Positions 43,018-52,747 of a DNA stretch of 64,000 nt are shown one piece after another (within the stretch, counting starts at the first letter, position 1; each line of letters starts with the position of its first letter). The translations under genes and the position numbers were made by a program. The stretch comes from Acidovorax sp. FJL06. Its GTDB lineage: Bacteria > Pseudomonadota > Gammaproteobacteria > Burkholderiales > Burkholderiaceae_C. A model generated the notes under the pieces. That model worked only from the letters and a program-made list of their open reading frames with translations, was not told the origin of the DNA and ran no database searches. The stretch covers positions 62,001-126,000 of the forward strand of contig NZ_QAJR01000030.1 of NCBI RefSeq assembly GCF_003852545.1. The letters run 5' to 3'.

Positions 43018-44802
43018 TCAGGCGGCAGCGGTTTCTGGTTCTTTGTGGCGGGCTTGCTTGGCGGCGTCCTTGAACGGGTCCAGGCCCGTGCGGCGCACGG
43101 CCGACTGGAAGGTTTCGCCCGGTTCGCGCAGGTCGCGGTAGGTGCTGAGCACGGCCTCGATCACGTCCGGCACTTCGGCCGCCGAGAACGAGGGGCCAAT
43201 CACCTTGCCTGCGACGGCAGCACCCGACAGGTCGGAACCATCGGAGCCACCCAGCGTGACCTGGTACCACTCCTTGCCGTCCTTGTCGACGCCCAGGATG
43301 CCGATGTGGCCGCTGTGGTGGTGGCCGCAGCTGTTGATGCAGCCGCTGATGTGCAGGTCGATCTCGCCGATGTCGTCCAGCTCGTCCAGGTCCTGGTAGC
43401 GCTGGGTGATGGCCTCGGCAATGGGCAGCGAGCGGGCGTTGGCCAGCGCGCAGAAGTCGCCGCCGGGGCAGGCGATCATGTCGGTCAGCAGCTGCACGTT
43501 GGCGCTGGCCAGGCCCAGGGCCTTGGCCTCTTGCCACAGGGCAAACAGCTCGCTGCCATGCACCCAGGGCAGCAACACGTTCTGGTCGTGCGTCACGCGG
43601 GCTTCGCCGGCGGAGTATTTGTCCACGAGGTCGGCCAGGGCGATCAGCTGTTCGCTGGTCGCGTCGCCGGGCGACTGGCCGGGGCGCTTGAACGACAGCG
43701 TGACGGCGCGCAGCTGCGGGTTCTGGTGCGCATGCACGTTGCGCTGGAGCCAGCGGCCAAAGGCCACATGCTCGGCGGCCTGGGCTGCCAGCGAGGCTTC
43801 GAGCGCAGCGGGAGCCACGTCGGCAATGTCGGCCAGCTGGGGCGCCACAAAGCAGGCGGCCACGCGGTCGAATTCGGCCTGCGGAATGGTGTGGGGGCCG
43901 CCGTCGATCTCCAGGATCTGGCGGTACTCTTCTTCCACATCGTCGATGTACTGCTGGCCTTCGGCCTTCACCAGGATCTTGATGCGGGCCTTGTACTTGT
44001 TGTCGCGGCGGCCGTGCTCGTTGTACACGCGCACGATGGCCTCGATGTAGTTCATGACCTGGTTCCAGGGCAGGAACTCGCGGATCACCGTGCCGATCAC
44101 CGGCGTGCGGCCCATGCCGCCGCCCACGAACACCTTGAAGCCGATCTCGCCGGCGTCGTTCTTGAGCACATGCAGGCCCACGTCGTGCCAGCCGGTGGCG
44201 GCGCGGTCGTCCTTGGCGCCGCTGATGGCGATCTTGAACTTGCGCGGCAAGAACGCGAACTCGGGGTGCAGCGTGGTCCACTGGCGCAGGATTTCCGCAT
44301 AGGGGCGCGGGTCCACGATCTCGTCCACGGCGATGCCGGCCAGGGCGTCGGTGGTGGTGTTGCGGATGCAGTTGCCGCTGGTCTGGATGCCGTGCAGGTT
44401 GACGCTGGCCAGCAGGTCCATCACGTCGGCACTCTTGGACAGCGGAATCCAGTTGAACTGCACATTGGTGCGGGTGGTGAAGTGGGCGCAGTTCTTGGGC
44501 AGGAACGTGGTGCCCAGCTTGCCCTGGCCTTCCATGGCGGCCTTGAAAACCGCCGCTTCGGGCTCGTCGTATTCGCGGGCGATCTGGGCCAGCACGCGCA
44601 GCTGGCGGCTGGCGATCTCGCCGTAAGGCACGGCCACGCGCAGCATGGGCGCGTAGCGCTGCACATACCAGCCGTTTTGCAGGCGCAGCGGGCGGAAGTC
44701 GTCCTCGCTCAGCTTGCCGGTCTGCCAGCGTGTGAGCTGGTCGCGGAACTGCGCTGCGCGCTGGTGCACGAACTGTGTGTCGAAAGCGGTGTATTGGTAC
44801 AT
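43018..44802 (-). CDS. cysI: Sulfite reductase hemoprotein (nitrite/sulfite reductase)
   Basis: A 594-residue siroheme/[4Fe-4S] enzyme reducing sulfite to sulfide. It shows the cluster cysteines as CPGGDFC and CINSC (C-x5-C and C-x3-C) near residue 435-490 and KNCAHFTTRTNVQFNWIPL in the N-half. No cysJ flavoprotein gene is present, so ferredoxin or another donor may be used. Ferredoxin and its reductase lie just beyond cysN. It is second in the operon after the TauE-like gene. Confidence 0.92.
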   Translation of the reverse strand: MYQYTAFDTQFVHQRAAQFRDQLTRWQTGKLSEDDFRPLRLQNGWYVQRYAPMLRVAVPYGEIASRQLRVLAQIAREYDEPEAAVFKAAMEGQGKLGTTFLPKNCAHFTTRTNVQFNWIPLSKSADVMDLLASVNLHGIQTSGNCIRNTTTDALAGIAVDEIVDPRPYAEILRQWTTLHPEFAFLPRKFKIAISGAKDDRAATGWHDVGLHVLKNDAGEIGFKVFVGGGMGRTPVIGTVIREFLPWNQVMNYIEAIVRVYNEHGRRDNKYKARIKILVKAEGQQYIDDVEEEYRQILEIDGGPHTIPQAEFDRVAACFVAPQLADIADVAPAALEASLAAQAAEHVAFGRWLQRNVHAHQNPQLRAVTLSFKRPGQSPGDATSEQLIALADLVDKYSAGEARVTHDQNVLLPWVHGSELFALWQEAKALGLASANVQLLTDMIACPGGDFCALANARSLPIAEAITQRYQDLDELDDIGEIDLHISGCINSCGHHHSGHIGILGVDKDGKEWYQVTLGGSDGSDLSGAAVAGKVIGPSFSAAEVPDVIEAVLSTYRDLREPGETFQSAVRRTGLDPFKDAAKQARHKEPETAAA

Positions 44803-44826
44803 CGTGGGGCGGGAACCGGGTGGTTC

Positions 44827-45630
44827 CTAGATCAGAATCAGTTTGAAGCCTGCCCAGGCCAGCAGGAGGGACAGGGCGGAGCGAATCAGGCGCTCAGGCG
44901 TGCGGGTGACCAGGCGCGAGCCCAGCCAGATGCCCGGCAGCGAGCCAGCCAGCAATTGTGCAAGCAAAGGCCAATCCACCGAGCCCAGTGAGGCATGGCC
45001 GAGGCCGGCCACCAGGGTCAGGGGCACGGCGTAGGCGATGTCGGCACCGATGATGCGTGGCAGTGGCAGCAGGGGGTACACCAGCAGCAGCACAGTGACG
45101 CCGATGGCACCTGCGCCCACCGAGGTGAAGGTGACCAGCGTGCCGATCACGGCGCCCAGCAGCACGGGCAGGCTCCAGTGGCGGGGGCGGGTGGCCTGCT
45201 CGGCGCTGGCCAGCCGCTTGGCCTGGTCGGCCGCCTGGCGCTGGCGCGAGAAAGCCACCACCTTGTACAGCGTGGCCGCCGCCGTGAGCAGCAGCGCAAA
45301 ACCCAGCGTGGTGGTCATGATGCGCTGGGCCACAGCGCTGGCAGGCCCGAGGGTCTGGAGCGCCCAGAGCGACAGCAGGGCCGCCGGGATGCTGCCCGCG
45401 CACAGCTGGCCTACCACGCGCCACGGCACCAGGCGCTGGCGCGCCATGCTCACCGTGCCGCCCATCTTGGTGAAGGCGGCAAACAGCAGGTCGGTGCCGA
45501 TGGCCAGGTGGGGCTTGATGCCAAAGAAGAAGATGAGCACAGGCGTCATCAGCGAGCCACCGCCCACCCCCGTCAGGCCCACGATCAGCCCGACAGCAAA
45601 GCCCGCAAAAACAAACGCCAATTCATGCAT
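44827..45630 (-). CDS. TauE/SafE-family sulfite exporter-like permease
   Basis: 267 residues with about eight hydrophobic helices and the family signatures FAGFAVGLIVGLTGVGGGSLMTP at the N-terminus and GAVIGTLVTFTSVGAGAIGV in the second half. TauE/SafE proteins move sulfur-containing anions. In first position of the cys operon it may import sulfate or export excess sulfite. Start chosen at the first ATG, directly preceding helix 1. Confidence 0.88.
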   Translation of the reverse strand: MHELAFVFAGFAVGLIVGLTGVGGGSLMTPVLIFFFGIKPHLAIGTDLLFAAFTKMGGTVSMARQRLVPWRVVGQLCAGSIPAALLSLWALQTLGPASAVAQRIMTTTLGFALLLTAAATLYKVVAFSRQRQAADQAKRLASAEQATRPRHWSLPVLLGAVIGTLVTFTSVGAGAIGVTVLLLVYPLLPLPRIIGADIAYAVPLTLVAGLGHASLGSVDWPLLAQLLAGSLPGIWLGSRLVTRTPERLIRSALSLLLAWAGFKLILI

Positions 45631-45691
45631 GGCTGCGAATGTAGGGGGCTCTCTTATGGATGCAAACTATTGTTTTGCTCTGCCAATATGC

Positions 45692-45706
45692 TTATTTGTT
45701 TATAAG
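45692..45706. promoter_or_regulatory. AT-rich palindromic site upstream of the cys operon
   Basis: TTATTTGTTTATAAG lies 62 bases upstream of the TauE-like start in the only AT-rich stretch of the region. A related TTATTCGTATAAG occurs at 59435-59447 upstream of the second ssuF. Both contain TTAT...ATAA. A CysB-family regulator is the obvious candidate, but this is a guess from two sites. Confidence 0.35.
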
Positions 45707-45801
45707 TGAGGATTGGCGCGGGTTGGCGGGGTGGTGCCGATGGATTGGCCCATCAGCCCGGTGGTGGGCCGGGCGCCGCGTCCGGCTTTTTGAACAGGTT
45801 C

Positions 45802-47787
45802 TTAAACCAGCCTCTCTGTGCCCAGCGCCTTGGCCAGCCGGGCATCGATCGGCAGAGGCTCGCCTTGCAGGCGGGCGGCCAGCAGTTCGCCGCACAAGAG
45901 CGCGAGCGTCAGCCCCCGGGCCCCCATGGCGGTGCTGACCCACAGGCCGGGGAGGCGGGCGGCATCCACCGGCCCCACGATGGGCAGGCGGTCGGGCGCC
46001 GTGCAGCGCACGGCGGCCCAGGTGTGCACGGTGGGCGTGCCTGGCAACGCCAGGCCGGCACCCGGGGCGGTGGCGAGGGCCGGGGCGAAGGCGGTCTCCA
46101 GCTGGGGGGCTATCCCGGGCAGCAGGCCTTGCAATTTGGCCCAATTGGTTGCGTGGGCGGCCTGGGTGTCGGCGGCGCTGGGCGGCAGGGCCTCCACATC
46201 GCGCTCGAAGGTGGAGCCCATCACCCATCCCTGGGGGCCGTCGGCGCCATCGCCCAGCGGAAACCGGGGCACCAGATTGCCATGGCCGTTGGCCGGAAAC
46301 GGCAGCAGCGGCGCGGCAGGTGCACCCGAGGCGTCCGCGCCATCGGGGTGCGGGGCCCAGGACACCTGCCCGCGCACCGGCTGCAGGGGCCAGCGGTGGC
46401 TGAGCAGCGCCGGGCTGCCCGCGCCTGCCGCAATGACCACGGTGGGCGCTTCGGCCAGCACCTGGCCCTGGGCATCGAGCGCCTGCCAGGCGGTGGCGGT
46501 GGTGGCGGCCGGGGCACCAGGGGCGGCGGGCGTCTCCACGCGCCGCAGCTGGGCCACCGGGCAATTTCCTTGCCATTGGATGCCGGGTTGCGCCAGCAAG
46601 GCCCTGGCCAGGCGCGCCGGGCGCACCCAGCCGGCCTGGGGGTGCCAACAGGCCGTGGCGCCGGGCGGCAGCAGGGCTGCGGCCAGGGTGGCGGGGGAGG
46701 CGGGTTCGCTCCACGCGGCGCCCGGGCCTGTGGCCCAGTCGGGTGGCAGGCCGGGGCTGCCGTCGGTGCGGTGCTCCAGCACGCCGCAGGGGGCCCAGTC
46801 CACGCCTTCGTTCAGCAACTCGCGGGCCTGCTGCAGCGTGGTGCGGATGCCGCTGCGCGACAAGCGCGAGAGCACGCTGTCATCCGGCGATACATGGGGG
46901 GCAAACACACCGGCGGGCAGGGCGGATGCGCCTGCAGCGGGCTCGGCGGCCTGGTCCAGCACCATGACCTGCCAGCCGCGCCGCGCCAGGCTGGCGGCGG
47001 TGGCCGCGCCCGCAATGCCGCCGCCGATCACGATGCAGGGGCCGGGCAGGGCGGGGTCGGCCGTGGCCACAGGCTGGCGCGTGGTCCGCGGTTCCCAGCG
47101 CGGGTTGTAGGTGGCGTGCAGGTTGTCGCGCTTGGGCGGCACACCGGGCACACGGGTCACTTCAAAGCCACATTGCGCCAAGGCATCGCGCACAGCGCGT
47201 GCGATGGTCCAGGTGGCGAGCTGTGTACCGCGACGGCAACAGCGCGCTACGGCCTTCAGGGTGTGCAGGTCCCAGTTTTCGGGGTTCCGTTGGGGGCTGA
47301 AGCCGTCGAGGTAGATGGAATCCACCGTCAGGTTCTGCTGGCGCAGCATGGCCTGGGTGTCGCCCACATACAGGGTGAGCAGCACCCGGCCGTCATCAAA
47401 ACGCAGGCGGTGCACGCCCGGCAGCAGGCCCCACCATTGCTGGTGCAGTGCTTCTGCCAACGGGGCCAGCTCAGGGTGGACCGAGGTGGCACGCAGCAGA
47501 TCGGCTGCACTCACGGGCCAGGCTTCTGTCGATACGAAGTGCAGCAGCGTGGGCCGCGCGGGATCGGCCCGCCAGGCGGCCCAGGTCACCAGGAAGTTCA
47601 GGCCAAAGCCAAACCCTGTCTCCAGAATGCGCCATTGCGGCTGCCCCGCCCAGGCCTCGGGCAGGCCACAGCCGTTCAGAAACACCCGGCGGGCCTGGTC
47701 CAGGCCGCCGTTTTCGCTGTGGTAGCGGTCGCCGAAGCGGGGGCTGTAGGGGGTGCCGTCCGGCAGCCACTCGATGGGTTCAGTCAT
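45802..47787 (-). CDS. mnmC: MnmC, bifunctional tRNA 5-methylaminomethyl-2-thiouridine synthase
   Basis: A 661-residue two-domain enzyme finishing mnm5s2U at tRNA wobble position 34. The N-terminal MnmC2 methyltransferase (about 1-245) has SAM-binding LETGFGFGLNFLVTW and DSIYLDGFSPQRNPENWD. The C-terminal FAD domain (from about 258) has CIVIGGGIAGAATAASLARRG and removes the carboxymethyl group. Length and order are normal. It stands alone between the cys operon and the YggX-like gene. Confidence 0.93.
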   Translation of the reverse strand: MTEPIEWLPDGTPYSPRFGDRYHSENGGLDQARRVFLNGCGLPEAWAGQPQWRILETGFGFGLNFLVTWAAWRADPARPTLLHFVSTEAWPVSAADLLRATSVHPELAPLAEALHQQWWGLLPGVHRLRFDDGRVLLTLYVGDTQAMLRQQNLTVDSIYLDGFSPQRNPENWDLHTLKAVARCCRRGTQLATWTIARAVRDALAQCGFEVTRVPGVPPKRDNLHATYNPRWEPRTTRQPVATADPALPGPCIVIGGGIAGAATAASLARRGWQVMVLDQAAEPAAGASALPAGVFAPHVSPDDSVLSRLSRSGIRTTLQQARELLNEGVDWAPCGVLEHRTDGSPGLPPDWATGPGAAWSEPASPATLAAALLPPGATACWHPQAGWVRPARLARALLAQPGIQWQGNCPVAQLRRVETPAAPGAPAATTATAWQALDAQGQVLAEAPTVVIAAGAGSPALLSHRWPLQPVRGQVSWAPHPDGADASGAPAAPLLPFPANGHGNLVPRFPLGDGADGPQGWVMGSTFERDVEALPPSAADTQAAHATNWAKLQGLLPGIAPQLETAFAPALATAPGAGLALPGTPTVHTWAAVRCTAPDRLPIVGPVDAARLPGLWVSTAMGARGLTLALLCGELLAARLQGEPLPIDARLAKALGTERLV

Positions 47788-47878
47788 GAGAACGGCAAAA
47801 GGCCGGCGTGGCGCCGGCCTGTTGGAAAGGGAAGGCGGGTTTTACCGCGAACCGCTCCGGGGTGTGTTGCGCTGCGTC

Positions 47879-48032
47879 ACGCACTGGGCGGGACGTATCC
47901 CGCCGCGGCGTCTGCGCCGCCGCCGAAGAAATGGTTTTAGCGAAACCATTTCTCGCAGTGCTTCACTACGTTACGCACTGGGCGGGACATATCCCGCCGC
48001 GGCGTCTGCGCCGCCGCCGAAGAAATGGTTTT
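47879..48032. repeat. Direct repeat of 60 bp (two copies, 94 bp apart)
   Basis: 47879-47938 and 47973-48032 are identical except one base (GACGTA versus GACATA). The right copy is the 3' end of the YggX-like gene (last about 20 codons); the left copy is a non-coding duplicate after its stop. The spacer contains an inverted repeat AGAAATGGTTT/AAACCATTTCT (47927-47953). This looks like a local duplication. Confidence 0.9.
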
Positions 48033-48243
48033 CCATCTGGCGGGCCAGGTACTGGCGGGCGCGGGCGTCGGCCAGGTTCAGGCGGTTTTCATTGACCAGC
48101 ATGGTCTGGTGCTTGAGCCAGCCGGCCCAGGCTTCCTTGCTCACGCTCTCCCAGATGCGCTTGCCCAGCTCGCCGGGGTAGGGGGGGAAGTCGAGGCCTT
48201 CGGCTTCCTTGCCGAGCTTGATGCATTGAACGGTGCGTGCCAT
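47971..48243 (-). CDS. yggX: Iron-trafficking/oxidative damage protection protein (YggX family)
   Basis: 90 residues: [37 protein letters not shown] and [23 protein letters not shown] are all diagnostic of YggX. These small proteins protect iron-sulfur enzymes from oxidation and handle Fe(II). The conserved Cys is at residue 7. A good AAGGAAA site precedes the ATG. The C-terminal [19 protein letters not shown] lies within a 60-bp duplicated segment. Confidence 0.92.
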   Translation of the reverse strand: MARTVQCIKLGKEAEGLDFPPYPGELGKRIWESVSKEAWAGWLKHQTMLVNENRLNLADARARQYLARQMENHFFGGGADAAAGYVPPSA

Positions 48244-48410
48244 GGGGTTTCCTTTTTTGAATGGGAATGGGCAACCATAGGGAGGTGGCTGCTCAGATGT
48301 TTTGGGTATAAAGAACTGAAATCTCAGTAGTTCCAGTTTTGAAGAGGGGCTTTCAGAATGCGTTCCATCGGTGTTTTGCACCGCAACACATTCTTAAAAA
48401 GAGGCCCTCC

Positions 48411-49433
48411 ATGAACTTTCGCCGCGACTTTATCAAGTTTCCTTTTGCCGCCGCCCTGGTGGGCAGTTTGGCCCTGACGGCATTGCCGTCGTTTGCACAG
48501 TCTGTGACGCTGCTCAATGTGTCGTACGACCCCACCCGCGAGCTGTATGTGGATTTCAACCAGGCGTTTGCCAAGCACTGGAAGGCCAAGACCGGCCAGG
48601 ACGTGACCATCAAGCAAAGCCATGGCGGCTCGGGCAAGCAGGCGCGCTCCATCATCGACGGCCTGGATGCCGACGTGGCCACCCTGGCGCTGGCGGGCGA
48701 CACCGACGCGCTGCACACCAATGGCGGCTGGATTCCGAAAGACTGGCAAAAGCGCTTGCCGCACAACAGCTCGCCCTACACCAGCACCATCGTGCTGGTG
48801 GTGCGCCAGGGCAACCCCAAGGGCATCAAGGACTGGGACGACCTGGTGCGTGCCGATGTGAAGGTGATCACGCCCAACCCCAAGACCTCGGGCGGTGCGC
48901 GCTGGAACTACCTGGCCGCGTGGGAGTTTGCCAAGCGCAAGTACGGCGGTGACGCCAAGGCCAAGGACTTCGTGGCCAAGCTGTATGGCAACGTGCCTGT
49001 GCTGGACACCGGCGCGCGCGGCTCCACCATCACCTTTGCGCAGCGCAACCAGGGTGACGTGCTGATTGCCTGGGAGAACGAGGCCTACCTGCTCGAAAAA
49101 GAGTTCGGCACCAAGTTCGACGTGATTGCCCCTTCGATCTCCATCCTGGCCGAACCCGCCGTGTCGGTGGTGGACAAGAACGTGGACAAGAAGGGCACCC
49201 GTGCCGTGGCCGAGGCCTACTTGCAGTACCTCTACACCGAAGAAGGCCAGGACATTGCGGGAAAGCACTTCTATCGCCCCGCCGTGTCTGACAAAGCCAA
49301 GGCCAAGTACGCCAAGCAGTTCCCCAAGCTGAACCTGTTCACCATCAACGATGCGTTCGGTGGCTGGGACAAGGCGGCCAAGGAGCACTTTGCGGACAAC
49401 GCGAGCTTCGACCAGATCTACACGAAGAAATAG
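48411..49433 (+). CDS. sbp: Sulfate ABC transporter substrate-binding protein
   Basis: 340 residues with a signal peptide ending near SFAQS (residues 27-31). Sbp/CysP family: [56 protein letters not shown] and NEAYLL bind sulfate in the periplasm. No cysTWA transporter genes follow in this window, unlike the usual order. The upstream leader has symmetrical GAACTGAAATCTCAGTAGTTC-like sequence (about 48310-48331) that may be regulatory. It opens the sulfur-scavenging region. Confidence 0.9.
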   Translation: MNFRRDFIKFPFAAALVGSLALTALPSFAQSVTLLNVSYDPTRELYVDFNQAFAKHWKAKTGQDVTIKQSHGGSGKQARSIIDGLDADVATLALAGDTDALHTNGGWIPKDWQKRLPHNSSPYTSTIVLVVRQGNPKGIKDWDDLVRADVKVITPNPKTSGGARWNYLAAWEFAKRKYGGDAKAKDFVAKLYGNVPVLDTGARGSTITFAQRNQGDVLIAWENEAYLLEKEFGTKFDVIAPSISILAEPAVSVVDKNVDKKGTRAVAEAYLQYLYTEEGQDIAGKHFYRPAVSDKAKAKYAKQFPKLNLFTINDAFGGWDKAAKEHFADNASFDQIYTKK

Positions 49434-49445
49434 GTTCACCCCGAA

Positions 49446-49500
49446 GCGGCCTTTGGCCGCCTCCCCTCAAGGGGCGCCACCCCTGGCCCGGCAAAGCCGG
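49446..49500 (+). terminator. Cluster of three GC hairpins after sbp
   Basis: GCGGCC-TTT-GGCCGC (49446-49460), CCCCT-CA-AGGGG (49463-49474) and CCGGC-AAA-GCCGG (49488-49500) follow one another in the 113-base sbp-ssuE gap. None has a T tract, but together they may slow or end transcription from sbp. Confidence 0.45.
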
Positions 49501-49546
49501 ATCCACGGTGGCGCTGGTCTTGCCACGCCCTCTGGAATCGCATCAC

Positions 49547-50137
49547 ATGTCAGCCCTTCTCATCGCCGGTAGCCCCTCCGAGCGTTCCCGCTCCGCCGCC
49601 CTGCTGGACGCTGTGGCCCAGCGCCTGTCGGTGCGGGGCGCGCTGGTCGACCGCATCCACATCCGCGACCTGTCGCCCCAGGCGCTGCTGCTGGCCGATT
49701 TTGGCCACCCGACGGTGGCGGGGGCCGTGGACCAGGTGGCCCAGGCCCGCGTGCTGGTGGTGGCCACCCCGGTCTACAAGGCCGCCTACAGCGGCGTGCT
49801 CAAGGTGTTCCTGGACCTGCTGCCGCAGACGGCCCTCAAGGGCAAGGTGGTGTTGCCCCTGGCCACGGGCGGCAGCCCGCACCACATGCTGGCGCTGGAC
49901 TACGCGCTGCGCCCCGTGCTGCAGTCGCTGGGTGCCAAAAGCATCCTGCCGGGCATCTATGCCACGGATGCCCAGGTCACCTTGACGCCTGAGGGCGCCT
50001 ACCACCTGAACGACGACATCGCCACGCGCCTGGACGACGCGGTCAACGTGCTGGTCACCGAAACCCTGCGTCCATCCCCCGCCCAGGCCACGCGCTTCGC
50101 GCCGGTGCACTTCTCGCAGGTGCGATGTAGCGTCTGA
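49547..50137 (+). CDS. ssuE: NADPH-dependent FMN reductase, SsuE-like
   Basis: 196 residues of the flavodoxin-like FMN reductase family: LIAGSPSERSRSAALLDAV near the start and VVATPVYKAAYSGVLKVFLDLLP, the segment typical of SsuE/MsuE. It supplies reduced FMN to the alkanesulfonate monooxygenase SsuD encoded 2.6 kb downstream. The ATG at 49547 is chosen over an upstream frame start because the family begins with this MSALLIAGSP motif. Confidence 0.88.
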   Translation: MSALLIAGSPSERSRSAALLDAVAQRLSVRGALVDRIHIRDLSPQALLLADFGHPTVAGAVDQVAQARVLVVATPVYKAAYSGVLKVFLDLLPQTALKGKVVLPLATGGSPHHMLALDYALRPVLQSLGAKSILPGIYATDAQVTLTPEGAYHLNDDIATRLDDAVNVLVTETLRPSPAQATRFAPVHFSQVRCSV

Positions 50138-50282
50138 CAGCGCGGTGGCCGCCGGCTCGCATGGCGGCCGGTGGCGGCCCGCTTCCCCTTCTCCTCTTTC
50201 CATTGGTTCCCTGGCAATGCCTGCTGTGTGCGGGCAGGGTGGGCTGTTGCCTGCCCGCTGCCTGCAGACAAAGGTGTTTTTC

Positions 50283-50507
50283 ATGTCCGGTGACGCGATC
50301 CCTCTGCCCGCCCAAACCCAGGCGCAGGCCCCCGCGCAAGTGCAAAGGCAAAAGCAAACGCAAGCGCCGCTCGAAGAGCGCCCCCTGGGCCTGCGCGACG
50401 CGCTGCGCTGGCTGGGCATCAGCCTGCTGGTGGTCACCTCGCTCGTGGTGATTGGCGCCTTCCTGCTCATGCCGGTGGTGCCTGCCGTTGCCACTGCCGG
50501 GCGGTGA
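50283..50507 (+). CDS. Small membrane protein in the ssu region
   Basis: 74 residues: a Gln/Ala/Pro-rich N-terminal half (PAQTQAQAPAQVQRQ) and one hydrophobic helix, WLGISLLVVTSLVVIGAFLL, near residues 43-62. It lies between ssuE and the first ssuA and is read in the same direction. No family is recognised. Function unknown; it may be only a passenger of the operon. Confidence 0.55.
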   Translation: MSGDAIPLPAQTQAQAPAQVQRQKQTQAPLEERPLGLRDALRWLGISLLVVTSLVVIGAFLLMPVVPAVATAGR

Positions 50508-50576
50508 GCCACAGGCCGCCGCCCATCTTCCAACCCGATTCCTGTCTGACCAGACATTTCAGAAAGACAACACACC

Positions 50577-51545
50577 ATGCCATTGCACTCCACTCTCAAT
50601 CGCCGCCAGGCGCTGCTCTCCAGCCTGGCCGCCGCAGCGCTCAGCACGGCCGGGGCCTCGGCCCTTGCGCAAGCACAGACCACCAGCCGCGTGCTGCGCG
50701 TCGGCCACCAAAAGGGCTGGCTCTCCATCCTCAAGGGCCGTGGCACGCTCGAAAAGCGGCTGGCCCCGCTGGGCGTGAAGGTCACCTGGACCGAGTTCAA
50801 CGCGGGCCCCGTGCAGCTCGAAGCGCTCAACGTGGGCTCCATCGACTTCGGCGATGTGGGCGAAGCCCCGCCCATCTTTGCCCAGGCCGCTGGCGCGCCG
50901 CTGGTGTATGCGGGCGCCACCGTGCCGCGCCCTGCGCTGGAGGCCGTGATCGTGCCCAAGGATTCGCCCATCCGCAGCGTGGCCGACCTTAGGGCTAAGC
51001 GCGTGGCCTACAACAAGGGCTCCAACGTGCAGTATTTTTTGGTCAAACTGCTGGAGAAACACGGCCTGAAGTACGGCGACGTGCAATCCGTCTTCCTGGC
51101 CCCGGCCGATGCACGGGCGGCCTTTGAAAAGGGGGCGGTCGATGCCTGGATCATCTGGGACCCCTTCCTCGCCGCCGCGCAAAAAACGCTGGACGCCCGC
51201 CTGCTGGCCGACGCCACGGGCGTGGTCAACAACCGCGCTTACTACTTCACCTCGCGCGACTTCGCCACCAAGAACGCCGACGTGCTGCGCATTGCGATCG
51301 AAGAGGTCAACGCCATCGACACCTGGGTGTCCAAGAACAAGGACGCCGCCGCTGCCGAGCTGTCGGCCGTGCTGGGCCTCGATAAATCCATCACCGACCT
51401 GTACCTGAGCCGCGCCCGCTTCGGCACGGCGCCGGTCACGCGCGAGATCCTGGCCGAGCAGCAGGCGATTGCCAACACCTTCTTCGACCTCAAGCTCATC
51501 CCCAGAAAGCTCAACCTGCTGCATGCCGCGCCGGTGGACCTTTGA
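50577..51545 (+). CDS. ssuA: Aliphatic sulfonate ABC transporter binding protein, copy 1
   Basis: 322 residues, SsuA/TauA family (NMT1-like fold) with a signal peptide starting LNRRQALLSSLAAAAL, possibly Tat-like. It has LRVGHQKGWLSILKGRG, FGDVGEAPPIFAQAAGAPLVY and DAWIIWDPFLAAAQ. It should capture alkanesulfonates in the periplasm for the SsuBC transporter. A second, clearly different ssuA-like gene follows 36 bases later. Confidence 0.88.
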   Translation: MPLHSTLNRRQALLSSLAAAALSTAGASALAQAQTTSRVLRVGHQKGWLSILKGRGTLEKRLAPLGVKVTWTEFNAGPVQLEALNVGSIDFGDVGEAPPIFAQAAGAPLVYAGATVPRPALEAVIVPKDSPIRSVADLRAKRVAYNKGSNVQYFLVKLLEKHGLKYGDVQSVFLAPADARAAFEKGAVDAWIIWDPFLAAAQKTLDARLLADATGVVNNRAYYFTSRDFATKNADVLRIAIEEVNAIDTWVSKNKDAAAAELSAVLGLDKSITDLYLSRARFGTAPVTREILAEQQAIANTFFDLKLIPRKLNLLHAAPVDL

Positions 51546-51581
51546 GGGACTGATGGCACTGCACCGCAAGGAGTCACCCCC

Positions 51582-52601
51582 ATGACCCACACCCCCTTGA
51601 GCCCCCAGCGCCGCCGCGCACTGCAACTGCTGGGCGTCACCGCGTTCAGCTGGGCGCTGGCCAGCCGCTACGCCCACGCGCAAAGCCCGGCCGTGCCAGG
51701 CCCCGAGCAGTTGCGCATTGGCTACCAGAAGTCGGCCGTCAACCTCGTCATCCTCAAGCAGCAGGGCGTGCTGGAAAAGCGCTTCCCCGGCACCCGCGTG
51801 AGCTGGCTGGAGTTCCCCGCCGGGCCACAGCTGCTCGAAGCGCTGTCGGTTGGCAGCCTCGAATTCGGCCTGACCGGCGATTCGCCGCCCGTGTTTGCCC
51901 AGGCCGCCGGCAAAGACCTGCTCTACGTCGGCGCCGAGCCGCCCAAGCCCGACAGCTCGGCCCTGCTGGTGCTCAAGGATTCGCCCCTGCGCACCCTGGC
52001 CGACCTCCAGGGCCGCCGCATCGCCGTGCAAAAGGGCAGCAGCGCCCACTACCTGCTGGTGCGCGCGGTGGAGCGGGCCGGGTTGCAGTGGGCCGACATC
52101 CAGCCCGTGTACCTGACTCCGGCCGATGCGCGCGCCGCGTTCGAGCGCAAAAGCGTGGACGCCTGGGCCATCTGGGACCCGTTCTATGCGGCCACCGAGT
52201 TGGCCATCCAGCCCCGTGTTCTCGCAACAGGCCGCGACCTGGCCAGCAGCAACAACTCGTTCTACCTGGCGGCCCGCCCCTTCGTGCAAAGCCACCCGCA
52301 GGTGCTGCGCGTGCTGTTTGACGAACTCAGCCGCGCCGACCGCCTGGCGCAGGAGGCGCGCAAGGACGCGATCAAGCTGGTGGCCGACTTCAGCGGCCTG
52401 GACGCGGGCGTGGTGAGCCTGTTCATCCAGCGCCGCCCTTCGTCGCCCGTGGGGCTGTTGAGCAACGCCACGGTGGCCGACCAGCAGCGCGTGGCCGATG
52501 CGTTCTTCAAGCTCGGGCTCATTCCCAAGCCCGTGAACGTGTCCGACATCGTGTGGCGGCCCGCGGCGGCGCAGCTGGCGGCTGCATCGGCCCGGTCCTG
52601 A
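51582..52601 (+). CDS. ssuA: Aliphatic sulfonate ABC transporter binding protein, copy 2
   Basis: 339 residues with a signal peptide ([18 protein letters not shown]). The same family as its neighbour: [49 protein letters not shown] and [14 protein letters not shown] are shared positions but identity is only moderate, so it is an old paralogue, probably with different ligand preference. The order E-orf-A-A'-D keeps it inside the operon. A 60-bp inverted repeat pair separates it from ssuD. Confidence 0.87.
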   Translation: MTHTPLSPQRRRALQLLGVTAFSWALASRYAHAQSPAVPGPEQLRIGYQKSAVNLVILKQQGVLEKRFPGTRVSWLEFPAGPQLLEALSVGSLEFGLTGDSPPVFAQAAGKDLLYVGAEPPKPDSSALLVLKDSPLRTLADLQGRRIAVQKGSSAHYLLVRAVERAGLQWADIQPVYLTPADARAAFERKSVDAWAIWDPFYAATELAIQPRVLATGRDLASSNNSFYLAARPFVQSHPQVLRVLFDELSRADRLAQEARKDAIKLVADFSGLDAGVVSLFIQRRPSSPVGLLSNATVADQQRVADAFFKLGLIPKPVNVSDIVWRPAAAQLAAASARS

Positions 52602-52634
52602 GATTTTTTGGAGGCGGGATCACCCCATTGCAAA

Positions 52635-52694
52635 CCGTTCACGCTGAGCCTGTCGAAGCGCCGCGCGAGGCTTCGACAGGCTCAGCCCGAACGG
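52635..52694. repeat. Inverted pair of GAGCCTGTCGAA-type repeats (second copy)
   Basis: Left arm 52635-52659 and right arm 52670-52694 form a long hairpin with a 10-base loop, in the gap between the second ssuA and ssuD. The right arm matches that of 28619-28690; the left arm differs at a few bases. Confidence 0.85.
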
Positions 52695-52747
52695 GTGGTT
52701 TTCCACTTGACCACGACTCCACCACTCACTTTCCAAGGCATTCATTC

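Noticed and set aside
47879-48032. Two 60-bp direct repeats considered as a minimal CRISPR
   Set aside because: Only two copies, one of them coding, with a palindromic spacer and no cas genes; explained by local duplication.
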